A stretch of 64,000 bases of DNA. Origin: Vibrio lentus (GTDB lineage Bacteria; Pseudomonadota; Gammaproteobacteria; Enterobacterales; Vibrionaceae). The notes below the pieces were generated by a model, which had not been told where the DNA came from, did not search any database, and was given only the letters and a program-made list of their open reading frames with translations. Below are positions 54,475 through 63,849 of this stretch, piece after piece (position 1 is the stretch's first letter; every line of letters starts with the position of its first letter). The stretch covers positions 23,717 to 87,716 of the forward strand of contig NZ_MCZK01000166.1 in the NCBI RefSeq assembly GCF_002875945.1. Reading direction: 5' to 3'. The translations under genes were made by a program, and so were the position numbers.

Positions 54475-54930
54475 GAGTATTTTCCCTGTTAGTTTTGCTT
54501 ATGATTGTTTTTCGAACAACACAATACTTCACTTGTAACCCAAGTGTTAAATTATTTAACTACGCATTAGGATTACTGTGACATAAAGCAAGTTACAGAG
54601 GGTATTTGTTAACGCTTAGTGCTAATTCGATAATCGTTCTATTTAGCTGCATATGCAATCGATTGTATTTTTGAGCGTTTGGCTGAGTGAATAAATAGTG
54701 ATTAATACAAAAAGGGAAATTTGAGGCGTAAAGAAGAAACTAAATTGAGAAAAACAATGGTGAAGGCCGCTTAGCATGAACGGCTGTTATGTGAGTGGTG
54801 GGGTGGAGCAAGCTGGAACATATCACTGGCATCGTGTCTAAGGGCCGGCCTAAGTGGCTGCGTTCTTGAGGATGTGATTATGGCAGTTTTAATCTTTATC
54901 AGAGGGGAAGCCGCGAATTTGGTCGCAACT
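54475..54930. other. Intergenic region between the AGCS symporter and the MBL protein
   Basis: About 456 bases with only very short, unconvincing open frames. It holds the AGCS promoter (minus strand) and the downstream end of the MBL gene. The GC-rich palindrome-like TAAGGGCCGGCCTAAG near 54838 has no T tail. No glycine riboswitch sequence could be recognised. Confidence 0.5.
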
Positions 54931-56286
54931 TCAAACAACCTTGAATCCTTGTTTAAGCAATTCTTGAGCGAATTCAGACTGAGTATTTGGCTCTCCGTGG
55001 ATCAAATGTACTTCTTTTGGTAGAACGGGAATTCCTGTTATAAATCGGTTGAGATCCTCTTTATCAGCATGAGCAGAATAGCCAGACATGCCATGGATCT
55101 GAGCATTGACCTCAACGTCTTTGTTATCAATAGAAACTTGTTTCTCGCCTTGTTGGAGCTCGTGCCCGAGCGTTCCGTGTGCTTGATAGCCCGCTAAAAT
55201 CACATCGGTTCGTTTGTCGGGAAGTAAGGCGGATAAGTAGTTCATTATCCTGCCGCCCTGACACATTCCAGAGGCTGCGACCACAATCGCGGGCTCACCT
55301 ATCGAACGCAGGCGATTGACGATTTTCTTGTGCATTCGATGCCCATCAACGGTAATGCATTGTTCAAAAGCGAGTGGGTGACGTTTTAGTTCAAGGCGAT
55401 GCTTGGCTTCTTGCCCCCATAACTCTTTAAAGCGTCGATAGGATCGCGTTACTTTTTCTGCCATAGGCGAATCGAGGATGATAGGAATATCGCTGCTGAG
55501 TTGATGCTCAAAGATCAGGTTTTCAATATCAAACAACAGTTCTTGTGTTCGGCCGATACTAAATGCCGGGATCAGAATGACACCCCCATCGAGTAACGAA
55601 CGGTCAATGATTGCTTTGAGGCGTTCAGAGCGTGTAGAAATATCGTCGTGCATGCTAGTGCCGTAAGTGGATTCGATAAACAGGTAATCGGCTTGTTGTG
55701 GTGGTTTAGGATCGGGCAGCAGTGGCGTGTTACTTGGGCCCAAGTCGCCAGAAAAGACCACTACCTCTTGGCTTGGTAACTTAATCTCTATATAGGCCGA
55801 ACCTAAAATATGTCCTGCAGGTTGAAAGCGAGCATACAGAGTATTTGGCCTATGATGATCCTTTCCATTGTTTTGCTGTTTAGAGACGATTGGAAACCAC
55901 TCCCCATAAGGTTTAGGAGCAATCAACGAATGAATCTTTTTAAGAATGAGTTTGGATTGTTTATGACTGAGCCCTTGCAGTTTTAGTCCGTCTTCAATCA
56001 TTAAAGGGGCGAGTTCAGCTGTCGCCTGAGTGCAATAAATCGGTTGGTTAAAGCCACTGGCGAGCAACCAAGGTAATCGACCAATATGATCTATGTGGGT
56101 ATGAGTCAGTAGCAGAGCGTTGAGGTGGGAAGTTTCAAATTCAATATCAAGAGGACGTGCGTCTGAACCTTGGGACTCTTTACCTTGAAACAAGCCACAA
56201 TCGATGAGCACCGCTTGGCCTGAATCTCTTAGTTCGTGACAAGATCCGGTGACAGTATGTTTGCCACCATGGTGAATCACTTCCAT
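54931..56286 (-). CDS. Metallo-beta-lactamase/beta-CASP RNA exonuclease-like protein
   Basis: The 451-residue protein has the metallo-beta-lactamase metal motif at residues 62-67 (THTHIDHIGR), a further SGDLGPSNTPLLPDP aspartate motif, the beta-CASP segment with IPAFSIGRTQELLFDI and SGMCQGGRIMNYL, and a C-terminal GYSAHAD motif. These define the RNA-processing CPSF73/Ysh1-like group (RMMBL domain). A role in RNA processing is expected from the family, though its substrate in Vibrio is not known. The ribosome-binding site GGGAG is good. Confidence 0.9.
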   Translation of the reverse strand: MEVIHHGGKHTVTGSCHELRDSGQAVLIDCGLFQGKESQGSDARPLDIEFETSHLNALLLTHTHIDHIGRLPWLLASGFNQPIYCTQATAELAPLMIEDGLKLQGLSHKQSKLILKKIHSLIAPKPYGEWFPIVSKQQNNGKDHHRPNTLYARFQPAGHILGSAYIEIKLPSQEVVVFSGDLGPSNTPLLPDPKPPQQADYLFIESTYGTSMHDDISTRSERLKAIIDRSLLDGGVILIPAFSIGRTQELLFDIENLIFEHQLSSDIPIILDSPMAEKVTRSYRRFKELWGQEAKHRLELKRHPLAFEQCITVDGHRMHKKIVNRLRSIGEPAIVVAASGMCQGGRIMNYLSALLPDKRTDVILAGYQAHGTLGHELQQGEKQVSIDNKDVEVNAQIHGMSGYSAHADKEDLNRFITGIPVLPKEVHLIHGEPNTQSEFAQELLKQGFKVV

Positions 56287-56433
56287 CGTTTACTCCCATT
56301 GCTCTATAAAGCCGTTAACGCCTGTTTTTATTTTGCGGATAAGCGCCGGCATGTAAAACAAGAACAATGAGAGTTGCGATCGTTGAGTCTCTTTTTAAGT
56401 AACTGAGCGATGACTCAGTGTATTCGTTGCGAG

Positions 56434-57201
56434 TTAGTTCGTAGAAGAGCCGTCTGAATCCAGTTCTGGGTTTTGCTGTGCTTCTATACGAGCGACTTCA
56501 GCATCTAACTGTGCAATTTTTTCAGCCATCAATGCGTGACAGCGATTCGCCAATTCTCTTGCGTCGCTGAGTTTGTACCCAGTCACATCGATAGGCTCAA
56601 GCATCTCGGTGATCACAACGCCATTATTAATTCGGTTGAGGTCAATCTTATTGTGCGTGGTGCTGGTACACATCGGAGTGATAGGCACGCCGGCTTCAAT
56701 CGCCATTCGGAAAGCGCCCGTTTTGAATGGCAGTAGTCCACGCCCTTTACTGCGCGTTCCTTCAGGGTAAATCCAAACAGACAGATCTCTCTGATGAATC
56801 GCTTCTGCCACTTGCTTGATGGTATCGCGTGCTTTGGACTTATCTTCGCGGTTAATCATGATGTTACCGGTGATCCAATACAGCAGACCAAAGAAAGGCA
56901 CATATAACAAATCGCGCTTGCCTAAAGAAACGGTACGAGGCCTTAGCATCCCAGGGTCAGTCACAAAGTCTAATATGCTTTGGTGGTTAGAGATGTAGAC
57001 GCTTTTTTCTGACGTCGGCGCATTGTCTAGGCCGCGCTGCACCAGTTTCACACCGACGATCTTTTGTAGTTGATTGAACCAACGACAGAAAACGTACACA
57101 TGCTTAGGGTTCTTGGGGCTAAACAAGCAGTAAACAAAAGCACATAGAGTGGTGAAAATAATAAACACCGTCGCCAAAATAATACGAAGAACAGCAAGCA
57201 C
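56434..57201 (-). CDS. plsC: 1-acyl-sn-glycerol-3-phosphate acyltransferase
   Basis: PlsC acylates lysophosphatidic acid to phosphatidic acid at the inner membrane. The HX4D motif is H73/D78 (SNHQSILDF) and the second motif is YPEGTRSKGRGLLPFKTGAF. An N-terminal membrane segment is present. It has 255 residues and aligns throughout with E. coli PlsC. GTG start with AAGGAG upstream. Confidence 0.94.
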   Translation of the reverse strand: MLAVLRIILATVFIIFTTLCAFVYCLFSPKNPKHVYVFCRWFNQLQKIVGVKLVQRGLDNAPTSEKSVYISNHQSILDFVTDPGMLRPRTVSLGKRDLLYVPFFGLLYWITGNIMINREDKSKARDTIKQVAEAIHQRDLSVWIYPEGTRSKGRGLLPFKTGAFRMAIEAGVPITPMCTSTTHNKIDLNRINNGVVITEMLEPIDVTGYKLSDARELANRCHALMAEKIAQLDAEVARIEAQQNPELDSDGSSTN

Positions 57202-57398
57202 AATTCACTCCTTACTCACCGCAAGATTGCAGTGATTAAATAGTTTTAGATGCTTGAAGTTTTCACTCTATTTAACTGAATTGCAACAATTAACTGTTAT
57301 AGGGTGTGATTTTTAGATCTTTATATAAAACAAGGACTAACAATGGGTGTTTGACACGGTTATCGAGCTTACACGTGTTCACCAGTAATGGTTAATGA

Positions 57399-58337
57399 TC
57401 ACCAATATTGTTTATTTGGGTCCGATTTTTTTACCCATTCTGGGTCTTGTCGCGACTCTAAGTAGAGCTGTAGTCCGTTATAAGACATGAAAGCTGCAGG
57501 GCCACCAAGATGCTCGAAATAGTCAAAATAATCATCTTCGAGCGCGCAAAGGTGAGCCAAATCTTTAACGTTATTCATCATTGCCCATTGAATCGCGAAC
57601 ACCGGAGCCGTCGAACCTGAAATGCTGACTTCTTCGACATTTGGGTTAAAAAGTGAATTGGCTTGTTCAAGCTGTATCTCTTCTTGCTCAGACTCTTGCT
57701 GCAAAATCTCTTCGATGATCTCCGAGCGCTTGGTATTGGAGACATTCTTGTTTAGCTTGGCGATTCGTAATGCGTAGCTAAATCGGTCTGATGAAACGAT
57801 GTCGACAAGTTGCGACAACAGTTCCTTATCCACCCCAGCAGCTTTGGTGAAGTAGTCGATACACGAATTGATTGAAGCATAACGAGTACCGTCAAATTCA
57901 AAGCCACTGGTTTCGTCGTAGGCCTCGATTACAATGTCATCAACCGACAAAGGCCAGCCTTTATAGTCGATTCGCTGCTTGGCGATTTGATACATCTTCC
58001 AAGCACTGCGCCCAAACCCGCCAAGCGTCGAGCCTGAAAAGTCAGAATCAATAAGCTCTTGCTCCGTCCAATTTTCACCAATCCCTAAGTGCTTTGCGTA
58101 CTTGTCGATGAGTGCGTGTTTTATCTGATCACGCACAGCCCAAATCGAAGTTAGATCTTTTGCATACCTAACACTCGCGCACTCCTTACAAGCAGGCAGT
58201 GCAATCGGTGAATAGTCTATCTTGGCAATAGCCTGTGCAGTCTTAGGGAATTCAACAACATCATTGGAAGGTTCACCACAAAACCAACAGGTGTGGCGCA
58301 GGTTAAACGGGATGTCTATGTACGAGTATGTGGTCAT
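57399..58337 (-). CDS. Conserved hypothetical protein with N-terminal zinc-ribbon-like CxxC pairs
   Basis: Not recognised. The 312-residue protein has two CxxC pairs near the N-terminus (C17/C20 in CWFCGEP and C50/C53 in CKECASV), a spacing typical of HNH-like or zinc-ribbon domains, but no HNH catalytic histidine is evident. The middle is helical, with a Glu/Gln-rich stretch (about 205-225). There is no signal peptide or membrane segment, so it is cytoplasmic. It is divergent from the YeeE/YedE gene and has a weak ribosome-binding site. Confidence 0.75.
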   Translation of the reverse strand: MTTYSYIDIPFNLRHTCWFCGEPSNDVVEFPKTAQAIAKIDYSPIALPACKECASVRYAKDLTSIWAVRDQIKHALIDKYAKHLGIGENWTEQELIDSDFSGSTLGGFGRSAWKMYQIAKQRIDYKGWPLSVDDIVIEAYDETSGFEFDGTRYASINSCIDYFTKAAGVDKELLSQLVDIVSSDRFSYALRIAKLNKNVSNTKRSEIIEEILQQESEQEEIQLEQANSLFNPNVEEVSISGSTAPVFAIQWAMMNNVKDLAHLCALEDDYFDYFEHLGGPAAFMSYNGLQLYLESRQDPEWVKKSDPNKQYW

Positions 58338-58484
58338 TAGTCTTTTATCGGCTGGGTGCTTGAGGGCGGTTAATTATCAAAACAATTATCCCTGTTCGGG
58401 CTTGTCCTTGCACGCTGTTATTGGATGTTCTGACTATATTTAACCAACGACAATAATAAAATCAACGCAATTCGGAGGCCATGT

Positions 58485-59387
58485 ATGTTGTTTATTCTCG
58501 CTTTGTTCTGCATCTTTCTAGTGGGGTATCTCGCCCAAACTACGGGCCTTTGCATGGTTCGGGGAGTTAAAGAGGCGACAAGTGGATCACCAATGCTGAT
58601 TGTCGCGATTGTGTTTAGTGGCTCATTGGCTTGGGTGTTTATGGCATTAGGATCGGCGGTGGAAGGACGATCTTTATCTTCTGCGTTTTGGCCGAGTCTG
58701 TTTTCCCTATTTGGTGGTTTTCTGTTTGGTATCGGAGCGGCGATTAATAGTGGTTGTGGGGTATCGACGGTGAGTCGTTTAGCTCGTGGTGAACTGGTTA
58801 TGTTGGCGACCATATTAGGGTGGTTCGTTGCTTGGTTGTTGTTTGCTCCAGCTTTACCGACGGAGTTAAAAGGTTCTCGGTTGGTTTTATCTGATTTTTC
58901 TCGTTATGCATTCCTTGGGATCATTTCGTTCATTATTGTGGTGAGTTGCTACTTCATGAATGCGATAAATCGCAAGTTATGGTTCTCAATGTTGGGGATT
59001 GGGTTAATGGCAGGCTTTGTTTTCTTGTATGAACCGCACTGGACGCCAAGTGGTTTATTGAAATCAATGGGAACTTCACTCTGGCATGGAAGAGTTGAAG
59101 ATTGGCCAAGCAGCGAGCGCTTTATATTAATGGCCATGCTGCTAGTGGGAATGGTCAGTGCCGCGTTGTTTACTGGGTCTTTTTCATTAAGGTTGAGCTC
59201 TATACGTCGATTGGGTAAACACTTGGTTGCGGGTGTGCTTATGGGATTTGGCGCCGTAATGGCTGGTGGCGGGAACGATACTCAGCTGTTAGTAGCGATG
59301 CCTGTGCTGTCGTTGGCGGGTGTTTTTTCTGTGTTGAGTATCATTGTGGGTATATATACCGGAGTTAAGTTGATTCAAAGCCGATAG
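58485..59387 (+). CDS. YeeE/YedE family transporter
   Basis: A membrane protein of 300 residues with 8-9 helices, of the YeeE/YedE (PF04143) family that includes thiosulfate importers of the TsuA type. The conserved cysteine motifs in the first half are present: C23 (TTGLCMVRG) and C91 (NSGCGVSTVSRLARGE). In the second half the equivalent loop reads MAGGGNDTQLL and lacks the Cys. The ribosome-binding site is GGAGG; the start is ATG at 58485, four bases after an out-of-frame ATG. Substrate is therefore uncertain. Confidence 0.85.
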   Translation: MLFILALFCIFLVGYLAQTTGLCMVRGVKEATSGSPMLIVAIVFSGSLAWVFMALGSAVEGRSLSSAFWPSLFSLFGGFLFGIGAAINSGCGVSTVSRLARGELVMLATILGWFVAWLLFAPALPTELKGSRLVLSDFSRYAFLGIISFIIVVSCYFMNAINRKLWFSMLGIGLMAGFVFLYEPHWTPSGLLKSMGTSLWHGRVEDWPSSERFILMAMLLVGMVSAALFTGSFSLRLSSIRRLGKHLVAGVLMGFGAVMAGGGNDTQLLVAMPVLSLAGVFSVLSIIVGIYTGVKLIQSR

Positions 59388-59433
59388 TTAGGGACAGTAC
59401 GTAAATAACATGAGCACGTAATTTGAGAACACA

Positions 59434-60162
59434 ATGAAATACATCGGAATTGATGGCTGCAAGGCGGGTTGGATCGCTTGGATTGTCTCAGGCAATGAGC
59501 TACCTGAGTTCAAGGTGGTGAAGAGCCTCGATGAGCTGGTTGATGATCTTACGGGATCAACAACGTTAATCGATATGCCTATTGGTTTTAGCGATTCACA
59601 GACTCCAGATAGATTATGCGACAAAGCAGCAAGACGTTTTCTAACCAGCAAGCGTGGCTCTTCCGTGTTTCCGGTTCCGTGTCGTGAGGCGGTTTACCAA
59701 ACCGATTATATTGCAGCGTGTGATGCCAATGTGGAGAAGCTTGATAAGAAGTTTTCTAAACAGACTTGGGGAATTGTGCCCAAGATTCGTGAGCTTGATG
59801 AGTTAATGAATGCTCATTCAAATCTATCGATACGAGAGTCTCATCCCGAAGTTGTGTTTGCTGCCTTGAAAGGGGAACCGCTAGCGTTTTCTAAGCGAAC
59901 TCAAGAGGGCAAAGAGGAAAGGCTTTCAATTATTCAGCAACTCGCCCCGCAATGGTGTGAGGTTGTGGCGTTAGCTATCTCAAACACCAAGCGTAAGGAT
60001 GTCGCGATAGATGATATTTATGACGCATTCATATTGATGTTGATTGCTTCTCATGCTCAAACATTGTCGTGCTTGCCTGAACTTTCTGAGATTGGCGGAA
60101 AGGCGGATAAGGATCAGAATGGCCGAGTTCGCGAAATCGTGTATTGGAAGAAAACGCACTAG
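59434..60162 (+). CDS. DUF429 family protein
   Basis: A 242-residue protein with the DUF429 pattern: N-terminal GIDGCKAGWIAWIV, then TTLIDMPIGFSDS, VFPVPCREAVYQ, and ESHPEVVFAALKG. This RNase H-like fold family is widespread but has no established function. No membrane segment. It lies 46 bases after the YeeE/YedE gene and may be co-transcribed with it. Confidence 0.85.
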   Translation: MKYIGIDGCKAGWIAWIVSGNELPEFKVVKSLDELVDDLTGSTTLIDMPIGFSDSQTPDRLCDKAARRFLTSKRGSSVFPVPCREAVYQTDYIAACDANVEKLDKKFSKQTWGIVPKIRELDELMNAHSNLSIRESHPEVVFAALKGEPLAFSKRTQEGKEERLSIIQQLAPQWCEVVALAISNTKRKDVAIDDIYDAFILMLIASHAQTLSCLPELSEIGGKADKDQNGRVREIVYWKKTH

Positions 60163-60241
60163 CAAATTATGCACTCTGTTAGGTTGAGTGTGTTATTTTC
60201 CACTTCCTGTCTTTTTACTCTTACTGTTTTTGAGCTTTGAT

Positions 60242-61051
60242 ATGAAACGTTTAATTGTTGGTTTGCTGGCAACCTTGCTCAGTGCGGCGAGTTACGCACA
60301 AGTTGCTCCTATATCTCAATGGCAATGCGACATGATGAAAAAGAACAAGGTCTTGAGCAGTGGTGCGCCTGTTGGTTGTGAGCGACTATCCAAAGTGGAT
60401 TTCGATTTCATTAACTTCAAAGGAGAAATGCAACAGGGCAATATGATTGTACTTGATGTTATTGCACCTTCAGTTGAGCGAATCTTTTCAGAGTTAAAAC
60501 AGCGTAATTTCCCGCTTCATTCTGCTCGCCTTATGCGTGAGTTTAACGGTGACGACAACGCCTCAATGGACGCGAACAACAGCAGTGCCTTTAACGCTCG
60601 GCCTATCACTGGTGGAGGTGGTTGGTCGAAACATGCCTATGGTGTGGCAATCGACATCAATCCGGTTCAAAACCCTTTCTTAGAGTTCGATAGCAACGGA
60701 ACCATCACGGTAAAGCCATCGCAATCGGCTACACGCTATGTGAACCGCACTCGCTTTCGTGCGCGTGATGACATTGAGCGCAGTGGTATGGCAGAAGATG
60801 TGGTTGAGCTTTTTGCCCATCACGGATTTATGATCTGGGGAGGGGATTGGAATAGCCCAATCGATACTCAGCATTTTGAGGTCGGCTCAAGAAAGTTCGT
60901 CAATCAATTGCTCTCTAAATCACAACCTGAAGCCAAAGTGCTATTTGAGCGTTACGTCGAATCTTATCGACAATGTTTTAATCAGAATAAAGGCGAGGGC
61001 GCAGAAAAAGCTCGTGCTATCTGTGCAAAGAAAACAGTCGGCACCTTTTAG
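60242..61051 (+). CDS. Secreted M15-type peptidase
   Basis: The product starts with a signal peptide (MKRLIVGLLATLLSAASYAQ). The zinc-binding pattern of M15 D,D- or L,D-peptidases is present: H131 and D138 (WSKHAYGVAIDIN) and H211 (DTQHFEV). It is thus a probable periplasmic peptidoglycan peptidase, of the Peptidase_M15_4 type. It has 269 residues from 60242; an upstream Met at 60188 would add a hydrophobic run that does not look native. It ends with a Cys-containing tail. Confidence 0.85.
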   Translation: MKRLIVGLLATLLSAASYAQVAPISQWQCDMMKKNKVLSSGAPVGCERLSKVDFDFINFKGEMQQGNMIVLDVIAPSVERIFSELKQRNFPLHSARLMREFNGDDNASMDANNSSAFNARPITGGGGWSKHAYGVAIDINPVQNPFLEFDSNGTITVKPSQSATRYVNRTRFRARDDIERSGMAEDVVELFAHHGFMIWGGDWNSPIDTQHFEVGSRKFVNQLLSKSQPEAKVLFERYVESYRQCFNQNKGEGAEKARAICAKKTVGTF

Positions 61052-61356
61052 TGCTATGTTTATCTAGAACCGTTTGTGTTTTAGCAAGTTAAACTCGCTT
61101 CAGGTGTGTTTTGAATAGCTAAGGTCAGCGCTTGTCGCTGGCCTTTTTTGTATTCGTTTCTTCAATATCACATCGACTACTGAACAGGTTATTGGGTATC
61201 CATTAGTCAATAACTGATGAAGTAATGCGGCGCAAAGTCATCGGTTTGTCATTGAAAAAGTCATAACGTAAACGTTATGTGAGAACCGTTGCTGGTGGGG
61301 GAACTCTTTGCCGAATCGCCAGTATTATTAGTGAACTGATCACAACGGACCAACTA
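61052..61356. other. Intergenic region with terminator
   Basis: About 305 bases. It contains the terminator at 61121-61149 and the upstream region of the four-repeat retropepsin-like gene. Nothing else is recognised. Confidence 0.5.
61121..61149 (+). terminator. Terminator of the M15 peptidase gene
   Basis: AAGGTCAGCG and CGCTGGCCTT pair (one wobble) around CTTGT and are followed by Ts. Confidence 0.85.
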
Positions 61357-63237
61357 ATGAAAAAGATACCTTTGGCTCTAACTCTTTTAAGCACTCTACT
61401 TTTTTCACAATATTCTTTGGCTACAGACACTTCACACACCACTCAAAACCCGACTTACGAACTCGATGGTAAGGCGGTATTAGGCCGTACAGAGAATGTG
61501 TACCTATCGAGCGTTCAAGGGCTAAAAGACGTTCCTTTCATTGGTAAAATCGATACCGGTGCAGAAACTACCTCTATGCATGCGGAAGACATTCATGTGA
61601 AGAGCACGAATGCCGATTACAAGAACCTTAAAGACAAAGAGTTGATGGCGGCGTTAACCGAAGATGTGTTGAACAATAGCGATGTTGATTACGATGATTG
61701 GGAAGGCAGCACCTTTGCGAAATACCAAGCTGTGGTCTCTTTTAAGGTTCAAAATCCACGTACTGGTGAGATGGTATTGGTTGAAGCGCCTTTAGAGCGT
61801 GTCAGTATGATACGCAGCCGTACCAGCAGTACGCCTTTGCTTCGCCCTACGGTTAAGATGTCGCTGACCATTGCGGATCAAGAATTAAAAACAGACGTTA
61901 ACCTGACGGACAGAAGTCACTTCTCTGCGCCAGTGCTGATCGGCAAAACCTTTCTTGCTGACAACGCACTAGTGTTCGCTGGCTACGACTATTTGCAAGA
62001 ACAAGAAAACGCGACGGTTGTCGGCCGTAAAGAGGTGGTGTCTATCTCTGGTATGGCGATGAACGCGACCTTCTCATTAAAAAATCGCTACAGCATCCTT
62101 CATGCAAAAGACATCGATGTAGATAAAAAGAACAGTGAAGTGACGTTTGATATGTTCGACAACGATGGCAAGCAGAAAGAGATGACACTGCCACTGGTTC
62201 GCATGCTGAGCGTGAGCGGCAAAAAGAGACCTCTGGTGTATGTGCCGGTTCAACTCGATGAAAACACGACCAAAGATGTTCTCGTGTACTTACGTGACCG
62301 CTCGAACAGCAGCTCGCAGCTAAGGTTGGGAACTAACACCGCCAGCGAACTCTTCATGATTGATACCAACGCTGAAAATATCCTTTCAAAAGGTTCTGAG
62401 AGCTTTAGCGATGTGGCGGAGACTAGTGAGCCTTTAATTATCTCACCAGAAGAAGACATTACCATTGATAACTTCCCGCTTAAGGCCGTGGCTTCTTTCA
62501 CCGTCAACACGCCTTTGTTGAAGGTTGATAGCTTTGAGATTATCGGTAAGGGCAAAGAGACATCGGTTGAGTTCTACCTAACTGACGTGAATGGCGAACA
62601 GCAAAAAGTCACCAAACCTGTGATTAAGAAATTAAGAGTCGGGGATGATACTCGTCCAGTTGTGAGTGGTGAATTTTCGGTTTCTGGCAAAGTTCGTCAG
62701 CAAGACTTCGCGATTGATGTATTGGATAGCAATGAAAAAGAAGCCTACTTCATTCTAGGCAAGAAGATGGCGAAAGAGGGCGTTTACGTGAACACGCGTT
62801 CTGACTACCTATTGAAAGCCGAGCCATTGTTTAAAGTCGGGCACATTGAAGTCGTTGAAGTGAATGGCATGACATTCCCGGCCAAGCTAGACACAGGTGC
62901 CGATGTGAGTTCAATGAATGCCGTCAACATCAAACGATTCAAGAAAGATGGTCAAGACATGGTGAGCTTCACTTATCAAAACAACCAAGGTGATAAGCAA
63001 GATTTTACCAAGCCAGTGATTGATGTGATGCGCATCAAAGCCAAGAAAGGCGAGAAGGTGAACATTCGTCCTGTGGTAGAAATGAACGTTAAGCTAGGCG
63101 ATTTAGAGAAGAAGGTGAGAGTGAACCTTCAAGATCGCTCACGCTTCGAATACAGCATGATCCTAGGTAAGAACTTCCTGAAGCACGGCGCAGTAGTGAG
63201 CAGTGATGAAGATTACTTGCTGGGCGAGATGGATTAG
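61357..63237 (+). CDS. Secreted protein of four tandem retropepsin-like (Zn_protease/RimB) repeats
   Basis: The 626-residue product has a signal peptide (residues 1-22). Four repeats follow, at about 44-212, 222-345, 364-485 and 492-622. Repeats 1 and 4 contain the aspartic-protease-type motif IDTGAETTSMHA (D66) and LDTGADVSSMNA (D512), which marks the PF05618 family (named ATP-dependent zinc protease, but retropepsin-like; RimB is a member). Repeats 2 and 3 keep the later parts (RPLVYVPV, LVYLRDRS; RPVVSGEF, FILGKKM) but have FSLKNRYSILHA or FTVNTPLLKVDS in place of DTGA. The start at 61357 has only a weak ribosome-binding site; the frame is open from 61279. Confidence 0.88.
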   Translation: MKKIPLALTLLSTLLFSQYSLATDTSHTTQNPTYELDGKAVLGRTENVYLSSVQGLKDVPFIGKIDTGAETTSMHAEDIHVKSTNADYKNLKDKELMAALTEDVLNNSDVDYDDWEGSTFAKYQAVVSFKVQNPRTGEMVLVEAPLERVSMIRSRTSSTPLLRPTVKMSLTIADQELKTDVNLTDRSHFSAPVLIGKTFLADNALVFAGYDYLQEQENATVVGRKEVVSISGMAMNATFSLKNRYSILHAKDIDVDKKNSEVTFDMFDNDGKQKEMTLPLVRMLSVSGKKRPLVYVPVQLDENTTKDVLVYLRDRSNSSSQLRLGTNTASELFMIDTNAENILSKGSESFSDVAETSEPLIISPEEDITIDNFPLKAVASFTVNTPLLKVDSFEIIGKGKETSVEFYLTDVNGEQQKVTKPVIKKLRVGDDTRPVVSGEFSVSGKVRQQDFAIDVLDSNEKEAYFILGKKMAKEGVYVNTRSDYLLKAEPLFKVGHIEVVEVNGMTFPAKLDTGADVSSMNAVNIKRFKKDGQDMVSFTYQNNQGDKQDFTKPVIDVMRIKAKKGEKVNIRPVVEMNVKLGDLEKKVRVNLQDRSRFEYSMILGKNFLKHGAVVSSDEDYLLGEMD

Positions 63238-63280
63238 CACCTGAACTTATCTAAGTTTGTAATATAACAGTTCTAAACGG

Positions 63281-63315
63281 CCACACATTTCAGCAATGGG
63301 ATGTGTGGTTTTTTA
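63281..63315 (+). terminator. Terminator of the four-repeat retropepsin-like gene
   Basis: CCACACAT and ATGTGTGG form a perfect 8-bp stem with a 12-base loop followed by six Ts, 43 bases after the stop. Confidence 0.9.
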
Positions 63316-63689
63316 TTAAGTGTCTGGTGTTATTGTCGACGTGATGAAGGTAATTTGTTGTTATAAAAGAATTTTGTCATTTTGTGGCAAGTAAAATAAA
63401 GATAAAAAAAGGACCAACTCTTTCGAGTTGGCCCTTTCCAAACGTTTGGTGGCTGGCGGGAGTTGATTTTTGAGTTTAAGTTGTTGATATTGAATTGTTT
63501 ATTAATATTTTAATTTCGCATGGAGTACTTTTTGGAATACCTGAAGATTAGGTGACTGAAATCACATAATAGATATTAACGTCGTACCTACTCGATGAAT
63601 AGATTGGAAAGAGCTTGAGTCGTTCTTCTATCTTAAGTCAATCAAGAAAATTGTTAAAACCGGAAAAGTGAACCTAGGTAGTGATAAAC

Positions 63690-63779
63690 ATGATTAGAAT
63701 GCTTTCAACAGTCCTTTTTGTTTTTTGTCTCCAAATAACCCAAGCCGCACAGGGAGAGTATCGTGTCTTTAGTAATTAA
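63690..63779 (+). pseudogene. Signal-peptide-only ORF, probable gene remnant
   Basis: A 29-residue ORF reads MIRMLSTVLFVFCLQITQAA followed by QGEYRVFSN and a stop. This looks like an intact signal peptide with a few mature residues of an exported protein. No continuation was found in the other frames immediately downstream, so a truncated gene is more likely than a single frameshift. A genuine very small exported peptide is possible. Confidence 0.4.
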
Positions 63780-63849
63780 AGGCGCCAGAAATAAATGAAC
63801 GATGTCTATTCAAAAATGGTGTCAGGTTATTAAAGTGGCTAAATTTTTG

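Larger units (their letters stand above)
63238..63849. other. AT-rich right-edge intergenic region
   Basis: It contains a terminator (63281-63315), a second hairpin without a T tail (CCAACTC/GAGTTGG, 63414-63431), and a 29-codon ORF at 63690. No other coding signal is convincing. Confidence 0.5.

Noticed and set aside
54475..54720. Possible glycine riboswitch upstream of the AGCS symporter
   Set aside because: In V. cholerae a Na+/alanine symporter gene is preceded by a tandem glycine riboswitch. The reverse complement here lacks the recognisable riboswitch core and gives no matching helices by eye.
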